Assembly: GCF_016806125.1 (NCBI RefSeq)
Contig: NZ_CP047166.1
Coordinates: 620,001-684,000, forward strand
DNA from: Ponticoccus alexandrii
GTDB lineage: Bacteria > Pseudomonadota > Alphaproteobacteria > Rhodobacterales > Rhodobacteraceae
Reading direction: 5' to 3'
Length of the DNA: 64,000 nucleotides
Positions 25,893 to 34,591 of this stretch are shown piece by piece. Within the stretch, counting starts at the first letter, position 1; each line of letters starts with the position of its first letter. The notes under the pieces were generated by a model. That model was given only the letters and a program-made list of their open reading frames with translations, did not search any database and was not told where the DNA came from. The position numbers were made by a program, and so were the translations under genes.

Positions 25893-26152
25893 CCAGGGCG
25901 ATGCGCGAGAGCCGGGCGCGGCCGAGGCGGCAGACCGACCCGGGCGTGGCGGATATCGCGCGGGGCGCCAACGGGTTGGGCGAGGATGGCGGCGGCGCGG
26001 TGCATCCCATGGCGGGGTTGGTCTCGGCCAGTGTCAACGGCGCCATGGCGGTCGGTCTGACCGGGGCGGCGCTGACGCTGGGCATGATGGCGCGGGTCAT
26101 GAGCCTTGGCGCCATGGTGCGGCGCGGACCCCGGGACGGGGGTGTGGAATGA
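25889..26152 (+). CDS. Small Gly/Met-rich protein with one hydrophobic segment, unknown
   Basis: 87 residues; start overlaps the previous stop by four bases. The N-terminus is basic (MTRAMRESRARPRRQTD), the middle Gly-rich, and residues 41-75 form a Gly/Ala/Met-rich hydrophobic stretch that could cross the membrane once or twice. Tail MVRRGPRDGGVE is charged. No family recognised. Followed by a 164-base gap before the LivM-like gene. Confidence 0.55.
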   Translation: MTRAMRESRARPRRQTDPGVADIARGANGLGEDGGGAVHPMAGLVSASVNGAMAVGLTGAALTLGMMARVMSLGAMVRRGPRDGGVE

Positions 26153-26316
26153 CGGCGGCGCCCGCTGCCTTGCGGGTCCGGGCCTGACCGCCGCGAAACG
26201 GGCGCGGCGCGCTTCGGGTCAGAGGCCGGGCGAGAGGATGACGGCGGGCTCGGGCAGCAGCCCGGCCCGCGGAAGAACAGGCTGGCCGGGAGGGCCGGCA
26301 AAGGGAGGAAGACGCG

Positions 26317-27393
26317 ATGCTCTATCGCACGGCGGGACAGTTCAAGACGACGTACCAGGCGGACCAGGCGCTGTTCCCGGTGCGGCAGGATGCCTTTCTG
26401 CTGGGGGTGATCCTGCTGTTTGCCTGGGTGATTTTTCCGCTGACGGCCAGCGAGTTCGCCTTTCAGACGCTGCTGATCCCGATCCTGATCTATTCGCTGG
26501 CCGCGCTGGGGCTAAACGTGCTGACGGGCTATGCCGGGCAATTGTCGCTGGGGACGGCGGCCTTCATGGGGGTGGGCGCCTATGCCTGCTACAAGCTGAT
26601 CACCATCATGCCGTGGATGAACCCGATCGTGGCGATCCTGCTGTCGGGCGTCTTCTCGGCGGGGATCGGGGTGGCCTTCGGCATCCCCAGCCTGCGGATC
26701 AAGGGCTTCTACCTCGCCATCGCCACGCTGGCGGCGCAGTTCTTCCTCGTCTGGCTCTTCGAGAAATGGGCGTGGCTGTATAACTACAACGCCTCCGGCG
26801 CGATCCAGGTGCCGAACCTCGATATCTTCGGGCTGTATGTTTCCGGGCCGCAGGCCAGTTCCATCGTGCAGTATTACGTGGTGCTCTTCATCGTCTGCCT
26901 GCTGACCATGCTTTGCATCAACCTGACGCGGGGCACGCTGGGGCGGACGTGGAAGGCGACGCGGGACATGGACATCGCCGCCGAACTGATCGGCATCAAC
27001 CTGATGAAGTCCAAGCTGACCGCCTTCATGGTCTCGTCCTATATCGTCGGCGTGGCCGGGGCGCTGTTCGTCTTCATGTGGCGCGGCGCGGCGGAGCCGA
27101 ACCTCTTCGACATCCCGCTGTCCTTCCGCATCCTCTTTATCGCGATCATCGGGGGGCTTGGGTCGATCATGGGCAATTACCTTGGCGCCATCCTGATCGT
27201 CGGCCTGCCGGTGGTGCTGAATCTGGTGCCGAACGCACTGGGCATTCCCATCGACAGCGCCACGGTGGAGCATCTGAACATCATGATCGTGGGAAGCCTG
27301 ATCGTCTTCTTCCTGATCGTGGAGCCGCACGGGCTGGCGCAGCTCTGGCGGCTGATCCGGGAGAAGCTGATCATCTGGCCCTTCCCGCATTGA
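26317..27393 (+). CDS. Branched-chain-type ABC transporter permease, LivM-like
   Basis: 358 residues, inner-membrane permease with an N-terminal cytoplasmic extension of about 35 residues. LAALGLNVLTGYAGQLSLG (about 61-79) and the later GFYLAIATLAAQFFLVWLF are the LivM signature. RDMDIAAELIGINLMKSK is the coupling loop. It ends EPHGLAQLWRLIREKL, the usual LivM tail. It partners the LivH-like permease; a binding-protein gene follows after 134 bases. Confidence 0.91.
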   Translation: MLYRTAGQFKTTYQADQALFPVRQDAFLLGVILLFAWVIFPLTASEFAFQTLLIPILIYSLAALGLNVLTGYAGQLSLGTAAFMGVGAYACYKLITIMPWMNPIVAILLSGVFSAGIGVAFGIPSLRIKGFYLAIATLAAQFFLVWLFEKWAWLYNYNASGAIQVPNLDIFGLYVSGPQASSIVQYYVVLFIVCLLTMLCINLTRGTLGRTWKATRDMDIAAELIGINLMKSKLTAFMVSSYIVGVAGALFVFMWRGAAEPNLFDIPLSFRILFIAIIGGLGSIMGNYLGAILIVGLPVVLNLVPNALGIPIDSATVEHLNIMIVGSLIVFFLIVEPHGLAQLWRLIREKLIIWPFPH

Positions 27394-27527
27394 CGACAGG
27401 CCTGTCCGGCCGGGACCGGGACCACCCGGGGCCGAATGCGCCGCAGGCCATGGCGGGTTGCAAACCCACCCGACGGCGCGCCCAAGACCAAGACGAAACG
27501 CAAGCATTCTCAGGGAGGAGAAAGACT

Positions 27528-28826
27528 ATGACACGTTTCACGAAACTGGCCGTTGCCGCCGTGGTGGCGGGACTGACGGCGGGGTCCGCCCTTGCGGAAG
27601 AGCTCTACCTGCCGAACCTCGCCTACCGGACCGGCCCCTTTGCCGCCACCGGCATCCCGCTGATGAACGGGCAGGCCGACTACATGGCGATGCTGAACGC
27701 ACGTGATGGCGGCATCGGCGGCGTCATGGTCAACGCCGAGGAGTGCGAGACCGGCTATTCGACCGAAAAGGGCGTCGAGTGCTACGAGAAGACCAAGGGG
27801 CAGGCCATCGTGACCCAGCCGTGGTCCACCGGCATCACCCTTCAGGTGCTGCCCAAGTCCAACGTCGACGAGATCCCGATCCTTGCCTCGGGCTACGGCT
27901 TCAGTCCGATGATGCAGGGCGAGACCTTCCAGTGGGCCTTCAACACGCCGGGCGGCTACTGGGATGCCGCCGACATGATCATCCAGTACCTCGAGGGGCA
28001 GGGCTCGCTCGAGGGCAAGAAGATCGTGCACCTGCACCTTGACCACCCCTTCGGGAAAGAGCCGCTGCCGGTGCTGGAGCAACTGGCCGAGGAGAAGGGC
28101 TTTGAGCTGGTGCCGATCCCGGTCGGCCTGAAGGAGATGCAGAACCAGTCGGCGCAGTGGCTGCAGATCCGCCGCGAGCGGCCCGATTACGTGGTCATGT
28201 GGGGCTGGGGCGCGATGAATGCGGGCGCCGTGACCGAGGCGGTGAAGACCAAGTTCCCCATGGAGAACTTCATCGGCGTCTGGTGGGCCGGGCATGACGC
28301 CGACCTGCGGCTCGTCGGAGAGGCGGGCAAGGGCTACAAGTCGATCTCTTGGTCGATCCCCAACCTCGACGCGCCGGTCTATGCGGATGTGCAGAAGCAT
28401 GTCATTGACGCCGGCCTGTCCAAGACCGATGCCGAAGAGATGAAGGGCGTCTTCTACGGTCGTGGCCTGTTGATCTCGGCGATCCTCGCCGAGGGGGTGA
28501 TCTCGGCGCAGAAGCATTTCGAGACCGACGTGATCGACGCCAAGCAGCTGCGCTGGGGGCTCGAGAACATCGACATGTCCGAGGCCCGCATCGAGGAGCT
28601 GGGCCTGACGGGCATGATCGCGCCCTTCAAGACCTCCTGCAACAACCACACCGGCCACTCGGGCGGATGGATCATGGAGTGGGACGGCGAGAAGTTCGTG
28701 CAGGCCTCTGACCACCTGACGCCGAACATCGAGAGCTATCGCGCGCTCGCGGCGGAAAGTGCCGCCGAATATGCCGAGGCCAACGCGCCCTGGCCGGTGA
28801 ACGAGGACTGCGCCGCGACGAACTGA
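27528..28826 (+). CDS. Periplasmic substrate-binding protein of liv-like importer
   Basis: 432 residues, type-1 periplasmic binding protein of the Leu/Ile/Val superfamily, longer than classical LivK (about 370). Signal peptide 1-23 (cleaved after ALA before EELYLPNLAYRTGPFAATG). Cys residues in NAEECETGYSTEKGVECYEK, and two more near the C-terminus, suggest disulfides. AGGGAGGAG lies eight bases before the ATG. Such long forms are typical beside acyl-CoA ligase genes, which supports a carboxylic acid ligand rather than an amino acid; this is inference. Confidence 0.9.
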   Translation: MTRFTKLAVAAVVAGLTAGSALAEELYLPNLAYRTGPFAATGIPLMNGQADYMAMLNARDGGIGGVMVNAEECETGYSTEKGVECYEKTKGQAIVTQPWSTGITLQVLPKSNVDEIPILASGYGFSPMMQGETFQWAFNTPGGYWDAADMIIQYLEGQGSLEGKKIVHLHLDHPFGKEPLPVLEQLAEEKGFELVPIPVGLKEMQNQSAQWLQIRRERPDYVVMWGWGAMNAGAVTEAVKTKFPMENFIGVWWAGHDADLRLVGEAGKGYKSISWSIPNLDAPVYADVQKHVIDAGLSKTDAEEMKGVFYGRGLLISAILAEGVISAQKHFETDVIDAKQLRWGLENIDMSEARIEELGLTGMIAPFKTSCNNHTGHSGGWIMEWDGEKFVQASDHLTPNIESYRALAAESAAEYAEANAPWPVNEDCAATN

Positions 28827-28862
28827 CGACGGCGGCGGCGGGTGAGGCCCGCCGCCGGACCT

Positions 28863-28886
28863 CGAAGGGCCTTCAAAGGCCCTTCG
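28863..28886 (+). terminator. Hairpin after the binding-protein gene
   Basis: CGAAGGGCCTT and AAGGCCCTTCG form a perfect 11-bp stem with a two-base centre, 37 bases past the stop. There is no T-run. The sequence is a rotated version of the palindrome at 6816-6837, so it belongs to the same repeat family. It probably protects or attenuates the transcript between the binding protein and LivF-like genes. Confidence 0.5.
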
Positions 28887-28936
28887 GCACCGTCGCGCCC
28901 CACCCGGGCGGAGCGTTCGGGGGCGGTCTGGCGCAG

Positions 28937-28960
28937 CGGTATTTGGACCAAGAAGAAGCA
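28937..28960 (+). repeat. Dispersed intergenic repeat, partial copy F
   Basis: CGGTATTTGGACCAAGAAGAAG resembles the 3' half of the repeats at 2296 and 24548. It lies just upstream of the LivF-like gene. Confidence 0.4.
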
Positions 28961-28993
28961 CGAGGTCGCGAAATCGCGGCGAGGAGGGGTGCC

Positions 28994-29818
28994 ATGCTGG
29001 ACAGCGCGAAAAGCGATGAGGTCCTGTTGGACGTCAACAACATCGAGGTGATCTACAACCACGTCATCCTCGTGCTGAAGGGCGTGTCCCTGTCGGTGAG
29101 GAAGGGCGGGATCACGGCGCTTCTGGGCGGCAACGGGGCGGGCAAGACGACCACGCTGAAGGCGATTTCGAACCTGCTGCATTCCGAGCGGGGCGAGGTG
29201 ACCAAGGGCTCTATCCTCTACAAGGGCGAGCGGGTGCAGGATCTGGACCCGGCGGCGCTGGTGAAGCGCGGCGTGATCCAGGTGATGGAGGGCCGGCATT
29301 GTTTTGGCCACCTGACCGTCGAGGAAAACCTTCTGACCGGCGCCTATACGCGGCGCGACGGCAAGGGGGCGGTCGAGGCGGATCTTCAGATGGTCTACGA
29401 TTATTTCCCGCGCCTGAAGGAGCGTCGCCGGTCCCAGGCGGGCTACACCTCGGGCGGGGAGCAGCAGATGTGCGCCATCGGTCGCGCGCTGATGAGCCGT
29501 CCGCAGACGGTGCTTTTGGATGAGCCTTCGATGGGGCTGGCGCCGCAGCTGGTGGAGCAGATCTTCGAGATCGTGAAATCGGTGAACGAGAACGAGGGCG
29601 TGTCCTTCCTGCTGGCCGAGCAGAACACCAACGTGGCCCTGCGCTATGCGCATTCGGGATACATCCTCGAGAACGGGCGCGTGGTGATGGAAGGCCCCGC
29701 AAAGGAATTGCGCGAGAACCCGGATGTGAAGGAGTTCTACCTCGGCATGTCCGACGAGGGACGAAAGAGTTTTCGCGATGTGCGATCCTATCGCCGTCGC
29801 AAGCGTTGGCTTGCCTGA
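28994..29818 (+). CDS. Branched-chain-type ABC transporter ATPase, LivF-like
   Basis: 274 residues. Walker A GGNGAGKTTT (45-54), signature TSGGEQQMCAIGRAL and Walker B VLLDEPSMGLAPQ are all intact. LLAEQNTNVALRYAHSGYILENGRVV is the LivF H-loop region. Compared with classical LivF (about 235) it has an N-terminal extension and a C-terminal tail with FRDVRSYRRRKRWLA. GAGGAGGGG lies five bases before the ATG. It pairs with the LivG-like ATPase. Confidence 0.91.
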   Translation: MLDSAKSDEVLLDVNNIEVIYNHVILVLKGVSLSVRKGGITALLGGNGAGKTTTLKAISNLLHSERGEVTKGSILYKGERVQDLDPAALVKRGVIQVMEGRHCFGHLTVEENLLTGAYTRRDGKGAVEADLQMVYDYFPRLKERRRSQAGYTSGGEQQMCAIGRALMSRPQTVLLDEPSMGLAPQLVEQIFEIVKSVNENEGVSFLLAEQNTNVALRYAHSGYILENGRVVMEGPAKELRENPDVKEFYLGMSDEGRKSFRDVRSYRRRKRWLA

Positions 29819-29839
29819 AACGGAACAGGAGCGGATGGC

Positions 29840-30847
29840 ATGCCGGTGAGACGGGCGGCGCGGGGCGTCGAAGGATTGATAGAGCGGGTGTTCCGGCAAG
29901 ACGGGCCACCGATGCTGAAGGCTTATCGCGGCTACGCAGAGCCCGGCGGGCTGGTCCTGCAGGGGCGCGTGGTCAGCGCCGTGCGCCGGGCGGCACCCGA
30001 GGCGGACCAGACCCGCTGGACGAATTTCAAGCAGATGCTGTCGCTCTTCTTCACGACCGAGGTGCAGGACGTGCGCGTCCGGGCCGAGGGCGTCGAGGCC
30101 TTGTCCGACGCCGAGGGCTACGTCCGCCTGCATGTGCCGCGCGCGCCCGACCACGCGGGCTGGGTGCATGTCGAGGCCGCGCTGGCCGATGCCGGGGACC
30201 CGCCGGTGCCCATGCCGGTGCTTGTGCCGCAGCCCGGCGCACGCTTCGGCGTGATCTCGGACATCGACGACACGGTCCTGCGCACCGGCGCGCATTCGCT
30301 GCTGCGCAATCTCTGGACCACCTTCACCGGCAATGCGCTGACCCGAGAGGTCTTTGACGACGCCATCGCCCTGATGCGGCGCCTGAACGAGGGCGGGCGG
30401 AACCCGGTCTTCTACGTCAGTTCGTCGCCGTGGAACCTGTTCGCCTTCCTCGAGAAGATCTTCGACCGGGCCGGGCTGGTGCCGGGGCCGATGTTCCTGC
30501 GGGATCTGGGCGTGTCGGACCGGGGGCTGATCGGCGCGGGGCATGGCGACCACAAGGGTGCCGCGATCGACGAAATCCTGAAGGCGACGCCTGACGTGCC
30601 GTTCTGGCTGATCGGGGACACCGGGCAGAAGGACGCCTTCGTCTATCGCGACGCGGTGGGCCGGCATCCGGGGCGGATCGGCGGGGTCATCCTGCGGCAG
30701 GCGCCCGGCCGGGTTGCCGAGGAAACCCGGGCAGCCGTGGACGAGATCGGCGCGGGCGGGGTGCCCGTGGCCGTGGTGGCTTCATTCGACGAGCTTGGCG
30801 CAGAGGTCCTGCCCGCGCCGGAGCAACAGCAAGGAGAGGCGGTATGA
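29840..30847 (+). CDS. App1-like phosphatidate phosphatase domain protein (DUF2183)
   Basis: 335 residues with the conserved DUF2183/App1 domain, a HAD-like phosphatase. The catalytic DxDxT motif is DIDDTVLRTG (141-150, Asp141 and Asp143), followed by FYVSSSPWNLF and WLIGDTGQKD, the second and third motifs. Yeast App1 dephosphorylates phosphatidate; the bacterial substrate is not known. There is no signal peptide. It lies 21 bases after the LivF-like gene and overlaps the CoA ligase start by four bases, so it is part of the operon. Its link to transport is unclear. Confidence 0.85.
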   Translation: MPVRRAARGVEGLIERVFRQDGPPMLKAYRGYAEPGGLVLQGRVVSAVRRAAPEADQTRWTNFKQMLSLFFTTEVQDVRVRAEGVEALSDAEGYVRLHVPRAPDHAGWVHVEAALADAGDPPVPMPVLVPQPGARFGVISDIDDTVLRTGAHSLLRNLWTTFTGNALTREVFDDAIALMRRLNEGGRNPVFYVSSSPWNLFAFLEKIFDRAGLVPGPMFLRDLGVSDRGLIGAGHGDHKGAAIDEILKATPDVPFWLIGDTGQKDAFVYRDAVGRHPGRIGGVILRQAPGRVAEETRAAVDEIGAGGVPVAVVASFDELGAEVLPAPEQQQGEAV

Positions 30848-32016
30848 GCAGCTATTTCGACGCTCTGGAGACGCGCAGCCGGGATGCCCGCGAGGCCGCC
30901 CAGTTGGAGGCGCTGAACGCGCAGCTGGCGCGCAACGGGATGGAGCCGGTCAGCGATCTGGGCGGGCTGGTGGCGCTGCCGGTCCTGCGCAAGTCCGACC
31001 TCTCGGCGCGACAGGCCAAGCAGCCGCCCTTCGGCGGGTTGCCGGTGTCGAACCTTGCCCATGTCTTTCAGTCACCGGGGCCGATCTACGAGCCGGGCGG
31101 CACCAGCCACGACTGGTGGCGGATGGGCCGCTTCCTGCACGCCTGCGGGATCGGCGCGGGAGACATTGTGCAGAATTGTTTCGGCTACCACCTGACGCCC
31201 GCCGGCATGATCTTCGAGAACGGCGCGCGGGCCGTGGGGGCCGCCGTGCTGCCCGCCGGGACCGGCCAGACCGAGTTGCAGGCCCGGGCGGCGCGCGACG
31301 TGGGCGTCACCGCCTACGCGGGCACACCGGACTTCCTGAAGGTGATCCTCGAGAAGGCCGATGCGCTGGGCTACGCGCTGGGGATCACCCGGGCGGCGGT
31401 GGGGGGTGGCGCGCTCTTCCCCTCGCTGCGGCAGTGGTACACGGATCGCGGCATCGCCTGCCTGCAATGCTACGCGACCGCCGACCTTGGCAATGTCGCC
31501 TACGAGAGCGCGGCGATGGAGGGGATGATCCTCGACGAGGGGGTGATCGTCGAGATCGTCATCCCCGGCACCGGTGACCCGGTGCCCGAGGGCGAGGTGG
31601 GCGAGGTCGTGGTGACCACGCTCAACCCGGACTATCCGCTTATACGCTTCGCCACCGGCGACCTCAGCGCCGTGATGCCGGGCGAAAGCCCCTGCGGGCG
31701 GACCAACACGCGCATCAAGGGGTGGATGGGCCGCGCCGACCAGACCACCAAGATCAAGGGCATGTTCGTGCGCCCCGAGCAGGTGGCCGAACTGGTCGCC
31801 CGACATGCCGAGGTGGCGCGGGCGCGGGTCGTCGCCTCGCGGGAGGGCGAGACCGACAAGATGACCGTGCGAATCGAGACCGAGGCCGGCGATCCCGCCG
31901 CCTACGAGAAAAGCATCGCCGAGGTTCTGAAGCTGCGCGGGGCGGTGGAACTGGTGCCCCTCGGCGGATTGCCGCGCGACGGTCTGGTGATTGAGGACGC
32001 GCGCAGCTACGACTGA
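30844..32016 (+). CDS. Phenylacetate-CoA ligase-like (PaaK family) AMP-forming ligase
   Basis: 390 residues, shorter than PaaK (about 430). Motifs of the adenylate-forming family are visible: YATADLGNVAYES, IRFATGDLS, and GRADQTTKIKGMFVRPEQV, the hinge with the catalytic Lys region. It likely makes an acyl- or aryl-CoA. The start overlaps the phosphatase stop (ATGA). With the long-chain ligase at the other end of the operon it brackets the importer, suggesting that the imported acid is trapped as a CoA ester. Specificity is not readable. Confidence 0.85.
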   Translation: MSSYFDALETRSRDAREAAQLEALNAQLARNGMEPVSDLGGLVALPVLRKSDLSARQAKQPPFGGLPVSNLAHVFQSPGPIYEPGGTSHDWWRMGRFLHACGIGAGDIVQNCFGYHLTPAGMIFENGARAVGAAVLPAGTGQTELQARAARDVGVTAYAGTPDFLKVILEKADALGYALGITRAAVGGGALFPSLRQWYTDRGIACLQCYATADLGNVAYESAAMEGMILDEGVIVEIVIPGTGDPVPEGEVGEVVVTTLNPDYPLIRFATGDLSAVMPGESPCGRTNTRIKGWMGRADQTTKIKGMFVRPEQVAELVARHAEVARARVVASREGETDKMTVRIETEAGDPAAYEKSIAEVLKLRGAVELVPLGGLPRDGLVIEDARSYD

Positions 32017-32182
32017 GAAGCCGGTCAAGTCTCTGCCCGCGCTGTGAAATTTCCGGGTGACGCGGTGGGCGGTCACGGAATGGCGGGGCACGGGCGCGCC
32101 CTTGGGATCGCTTGCGGCGCTTGTCCTGCGGGACATGCCGGGTAGGCTATCGGAAACGCCCCGATTCAATGAGGTATTTGTC

Positions 32183-33940
32183 ATGCGTATTCCGACACTT
32201 GCGGCCATGGCCCTGATTGCGGCCTCGCCCGCGCTCGCCGAGGGCGACGCGCTGGTGATCGGCAACAGCCGTTACAGCGCCATGCAGACCCTGTTTGGCG
32301 CGGCGCGGGTGGCGGCCTCGGCGCAGGCTATGCGCGACAAGGGCTTCGACGTGGCCGAGGTGCAGGATGCCGACGCCCCGGCCATGCGCGAGGCCTTCGG
32401 GGACTTCGCCGAGATGCTGGCGGAGGACGAGGGCGGGCCGGTCGTGATCGTGCTGGCCGGGGCCTTCCTGCATGGGACCGGCGGCGCCTACTTGCTGCCG
32501 GTCGAGGGCGACGGCGCGATCGATGAGGCCGAGGTGCTGACCGAGGCCTTCCCGCTGGACGCGGCGCTGAGTGTGCTGGAGCAGTACCCCGGGCGCGCCT
32601 TCCTGATCCTTGGCGAGTCGGCGGCAGAGCCCGAGGTCGGCCCCTGGCTGCGTCTGGGTGCCGGGGATCTGGACATTCCGCAGGGCGTCACCGTCCTGCG
32701 CGGGCCGGCTGCGGACGTCGCGCGCTACGCGGCGCGCGATCTTGCGCGGGCCGGACGCCTCCTGCCGCGCGCTGCTGCGGAATACGCGCTGACGCTGGAA
32801 GGCTACGCGCCGCAGGATCTTGTGATCGTGCAGCCCGAAGAGGCAGGCGCCCCGCAGGGTGCGACGGAGCCGCCGCTGCCGGATCCCGAGGCGCCCGAAG
32901 CCGCCGCGCCAAAGCCCGAAGAGCCGGTCGCCGAAGCGCCCGAACCCGCGCCGGAACCGGAGGCGCCCGCCGTCGACCCCGAGGATGAGCTTGCCTGGAA
33001 CCTTGCGCAGGGCGCCGATACGGCAGAGGGCTACGACGCCTATCTCTCACGCTTCCCCGAGGGCGCCTTTGCCAGTGCCGCCCGGCAGCGTCTGAAGGCC
33101 ATTGAAGACGAACCCTTCTACCAGCAGCGCCGGGCGGAAGAGCAGCTGGAACTGGACCGAGAGGCGCGGCGCGGGGTGCAGCGCGACCTGACCATGCTGG
33201 GCTTCGACACGCGCGGGATCGACGGCATCTTTGGCCCCGGCACGAGGGGCGCTATTGAGGCATGGCAAGAGGGCGAGGGGATCGAGGCCTCGGGCTACCT
33301 GACCGCCGCGCAGATCGCCACCATCGACACCCGGGCCGCGGCCCGTGCCGCGGAACTGGAACGCGAGGCGGAACAGCGGCAGGCCGAACTGGAGCGGCAG
33401 GACCGGCTGTTCTGGGGCGACATGCAGGGCCGGGGCGACGAGGCCTCTATCCGCGCCTATCTCGAACGCTTCCCGGACGGCGCCTTTGTCGAGGACGCCC
33501 GCGCGCTCTTGCGGGGGATCGAACGGCAGCGCGAAGAGCGCGCCGCCGCCTCGGACCGCCGGGCCTGGGAACGCGCCGAAGCGGGCGGCACGGTCGAGGC
33601 CTACCGCGATTACCTGGAAACTTTCCCGGGCGGCGCCTTTGCCGCCGAGGCGGAAAGCCGCGTCCGGCGGCTGGAGCAGGAAAGCGGGCGCGTGCAGGAT
33701 GTGGCCGTGGCGCGTCAGGAAGAGGCAGAGCTAAACCTCAACGCCGCGGCGAAGCGGCTGGCCGAGGCCCGGCTGTCGCAGCTTGGCCTGCCGGTGGGTG
33801 AGGTCGACGGTCGCTTCGACGAAGACACCCGCCGCGCCCTGCGCCGCTATCAGGAAACGCGGGGCCTGAGGGTGTCAGGGTATTTTGATGAACAGACCGT
33901 TGTCCGGCTGCTGGCGGACGGGGTTCTGGGCAACGACTGA
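32183..33940 (+). CDS. Secreted caspase-like protein lacking the catalytic dyad, with two peptidoglycan-binding domains
   Basis: 585 residues. A signal peptide (1-19) is followed by a caspase-fold (peptidase C14) region starting ALVIGNSRYSAM. The place of the usual YAGHG is LAGAF (91-95), and the place of the DACRDNP loop is LGESAAEP (143-150), so both His and Cys appear lost. A Pro/Glu/Ala linker (about 215-270) leads to three repeats of the form YLxxFPxGAFAxxA (about 276, 416 and 466). Two peptidoglycan_binding_1 domains lie at about 319-386 and 526-584. GAGGT lies seven bases before the ATG. Probably a cell-wall-attached scaffold. Confidence 0.82.
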   Translation: MRIPTLAAMALIAASPALAEGDALVIGNSRYSAMQTLFGAARVAASAQAMRDKGFDVAEVQDADAPAMREAFGDFAEMLAEDEGGPVVIVLAGAFLHGTGGAYLLPVEGDGAIDEAEVLTEAFPLDAALSVLEQYPGRAFLILGESAAEPEVGPWLRLGAGDLDIPQGVTVLRGPAADVARYAARDLARAGRLLPRAAAEYALTLEGYAPQDLVIVQPEEAGAPQGATEPPLPDPEAPEAAAPKPEEPVAEAPEPAPEPEAPAVDPEDELAWNLAQGADTAEGYDAYLSRFPEGAFASAARQRLKAIEDEPFYQQRRAEEQLELDREARRGVQRDLTMLGFDTRGIDGIFGPGTRGAIEAWQEGEGIEASGYLTAAQIATIDTRAAARAAELEREAEQRQAELERQDRLFWGDMQGRGDEASIRAYLERFPDGAFVEDARALLRGIERQREERAAASDRRAWERAEAGGTVEAYRDYLETFPGGAFAAEAESRVRRLEQESGRVQDVAVARQEEAELNLNAAAKRLAEARLSQLGLPVGEVDGRFDEDTRRALRRYQETRGLRVSGYFDEQTVVRLLADGVLGND

Positions 33941-34079
33941 GGGCGACGGTAACAGCGCCGGGCCGCGATTCTCCTGCGGCCCGCCCTTGGCCGGGTGCGG
34001 TGGGTCACAGGCCCACCCTGCCGCTTGCCGCGACCGGCCCGGTGCCATGCGGTGCCGGGGGCGGGCATGGCATACAGGC

Positions 34080-34114
34080 AAAACAAAACCCGCTTGCCGG
34101 GGGCAGGCGGGTTC
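34080..34114 (-). terminator. Rho-independent terminator of rpmJ
   Basis: On the minus strand AACCCGCCTGCC pairs with GGCAAGCGGGTT (one G-T pair) and is followed by TTTTGTTTTG. It starts 27 bases after the rpmJ stop. Confidence 0.8.
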
Positions 34115-34140
34115 TGGAGATGTTCGCTCTGGGCGGTTGT

Positions 34141-34266
34141 TCAGCCCTGACGGGCCTTGAACTTACGCTGCGTCTTGTTGATCACGTAGACGCGGCCCTT
34201 GCGGCGCACAACGCGGCAGTCGCGATGGCGGTTCTTGAGCGAGCGGAGCGAGTTGGCGACTTTCAT
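34141..34266 (-). CDS. rpmJ: 50S ribosomal protein L36
   Basis: 41 residues, [20 protein letters not shown] then [21 protein letters not shown]. It has one Cys only, so it is the zinc-free (C-minus) L36 form common in alphaproteobacteria. GGGAGAG lies six bases before the ATG. It follows tRNA-Val on the same strand and is closed by a clear terminator. It is not in a ribosomal protein operon, which is usual for this form. Confidence 0.95.
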   Translation of the reverse strand: MKVANSLRSLKNRHRDCRVVRRKGRVYVINKTQRKFKARQG

Positions 34267-34365
34267 GTCGTCTCTCCCGATATCGCGGCGCGCGAGCGCC
34301 TGGTTAAGGCCCGTGCCCTGCCCCGTGCGCCTGACAGGCGCGCCCGGACAGGGCGGTGAATTCCA

Positions 34366-34440
34366 TGGTGGGCGATACTGGGATCGAACCAGTGACCCCT
34401 TCGATGTCAACGAAGTGCTCTACCGCTGAGCTAATCGCCC
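34366..34440 (-). tRNA. tRNA-Val (anticodon GAC)
   Basis: A full cloverleaf can be folded: acceptor GGGCGAT/ATCGCCC, D stem GCTC/GAGC, anticodon stem CTTCG/CGAAG with loop TTGACAT, T stem ACTGG/CCAGT with TTCGATC loop, discriminator A. The 3' CCA is encoded (34366-34368). The anticodon GAC reads valine GUC/GUU codons. Confidence 0.97.
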
Positions 34441-34507
34441 TATGGCCGATGTGGTCCACGCGCCCCTGAAAGACAGAGGCGCGGAGTTTTCCGCGCCGGT
34501 GCAGCGC

Positions 34508-34536
34508 TCTATAAATAGGTTCCGGGGTGGGATCAA
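34508..34536 (-). promoter_or_regulatory. Predicted sigma70 promoter of tRNA-Val
   Basis: On the minus strand TTGATC (34536-34531), a 17-base spacer and TATAGA (34513-34508) lie about 68 bases upstream of the tRNA 5' end. It is the best-spaced promoter I see in the window and may also serve rpmJ. Confidence 0.72.
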
Positions 34537-34542
34537 GGGCTT

Positions 34543-34570
34543 TTGGCAAACAAAGAAATCGGTCTATGAT
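34543..34570 (+). promoter_or_regulatory. Predicted sigma70 promoter of the N-formylglutamate amidohydrolase gene
   Basis: TTGGCA (34543-34548), a 16-base A-rich spacer and TATGAT (34565-34570), 21 bases upstream of the ATG and divergent from the tRNA-Val promoter. Confidence 0.6.
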
Positions 34571-34591
34571 CGCCCATCACAAGGAGCCGGG

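Noticed and set aside
32057-32182. N-terminal extension of the pseudo-caspase
   Set aside because: Start at 32183 gives a clean signal peptide and a GAGGT site; the extension has neither.
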